This document shows positions 63,965 through 64,000 of a DNA stretch of 64,000 nucleotides, one piece after another (within the stretch, counting starts at the first letter, position 1; the number at the start of each line of letters is the position of its first letter). This DNA comes from Ampullaceana balthica (lineage: Eukaryota > Mollusca > Gastropoda > Lymnaeidae), in contig CALYLW010000332.1 of the NCBI GenBank assembly GCA_944989445.1, positions 191,001-255,000 on the forward strand, written 5' to 3'. A program made the translations under genes and the position numbers. Under the pieces are notes generated by a model. The model worked only from the letters and a program-made list of their open reading frames with translations. It searched no databases and was not told the DNA's origin.

Positions 63965-64000
63965 TACATCCAAGCGGTTTGGAACGCATTAAGGATGTAT

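Noticed and set aside
59806..64000. Search for gene B exons 11 and 12
   Set aside because: No sequence resembling KCPADVAS..., VTCHL... or the RKRR exon was found on the plus strand, so they are taken to lie beyond the window.

Overview
The window is animal nuclear DNA: AT-rich, with long introns, GT-AG splice sites, tRNA-derived SINEs and many DNA and non-LTR transposons. Two split genes encode secreted SRCR and ZP domain proteins. Together with the repeat content this suggests an invertebrate, most likely a mollusc (gastropod). The taxon is an inference; no marker gene fixes it.

Layout. (1) 1-14.2 kb is a transposon graveyard without a host gene. It holds many copies of one short Helentron-like (HINE/DINE-like) element, one of them split by a 2.9-kb Kolobok transposon with perfect 20-bp TIRs and TTAA target duplications. 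It also holds palindromic elements, MITEs, a decayed hAT transposase and a LINE 3' end. (2) 14.77-29.29 kb is gene A, complete: one non-coding 5' exon and 12 coding exons, 620 codons plus stop, order signal peptide - SRCR - SRCR - ZP - furin site - short tail. Its intron 4 holds a 2.4-kb minisatellite of 39-bp units. (3) 29.3-32.1 kb is intergenic. (4) 32.15 kb to the right edge is gene B, a tandem paralogue of A with the same exon order and phases. Ten coding exons are inside the window and the last two should lie beyond 64 kb. Its introns are swollen by insertions: a 2-kb hAT, a 54-bp minisatellite, nested LINEs, a mariner-like element whose catalytic motif has expanded into a 37-bp minisatellite, a decayed hAT transposase, a 1.3-kb hAT with duplicated end segments, a LINE flanked by 13-bp target duplications and split by a SINE, a three-level nest of DNA elements, and a truncated Tigger-like element.

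How the parts work together. Genes A and B probably make extracellular, cysteine-rich proteins that polymerise through the ZP domain and bind ligands through two SRCR domains, as in DMBT1/hensin-type mucosal or matrix proteins. They arose by tandem duplication: exon lengths are identical apart from one extra codon in each of exons 6 and 10 and three extra codons in exon 1. All other features are mobile elements or their products. Direct target-site duplications allow exact boundaries and insertion order for many of them.
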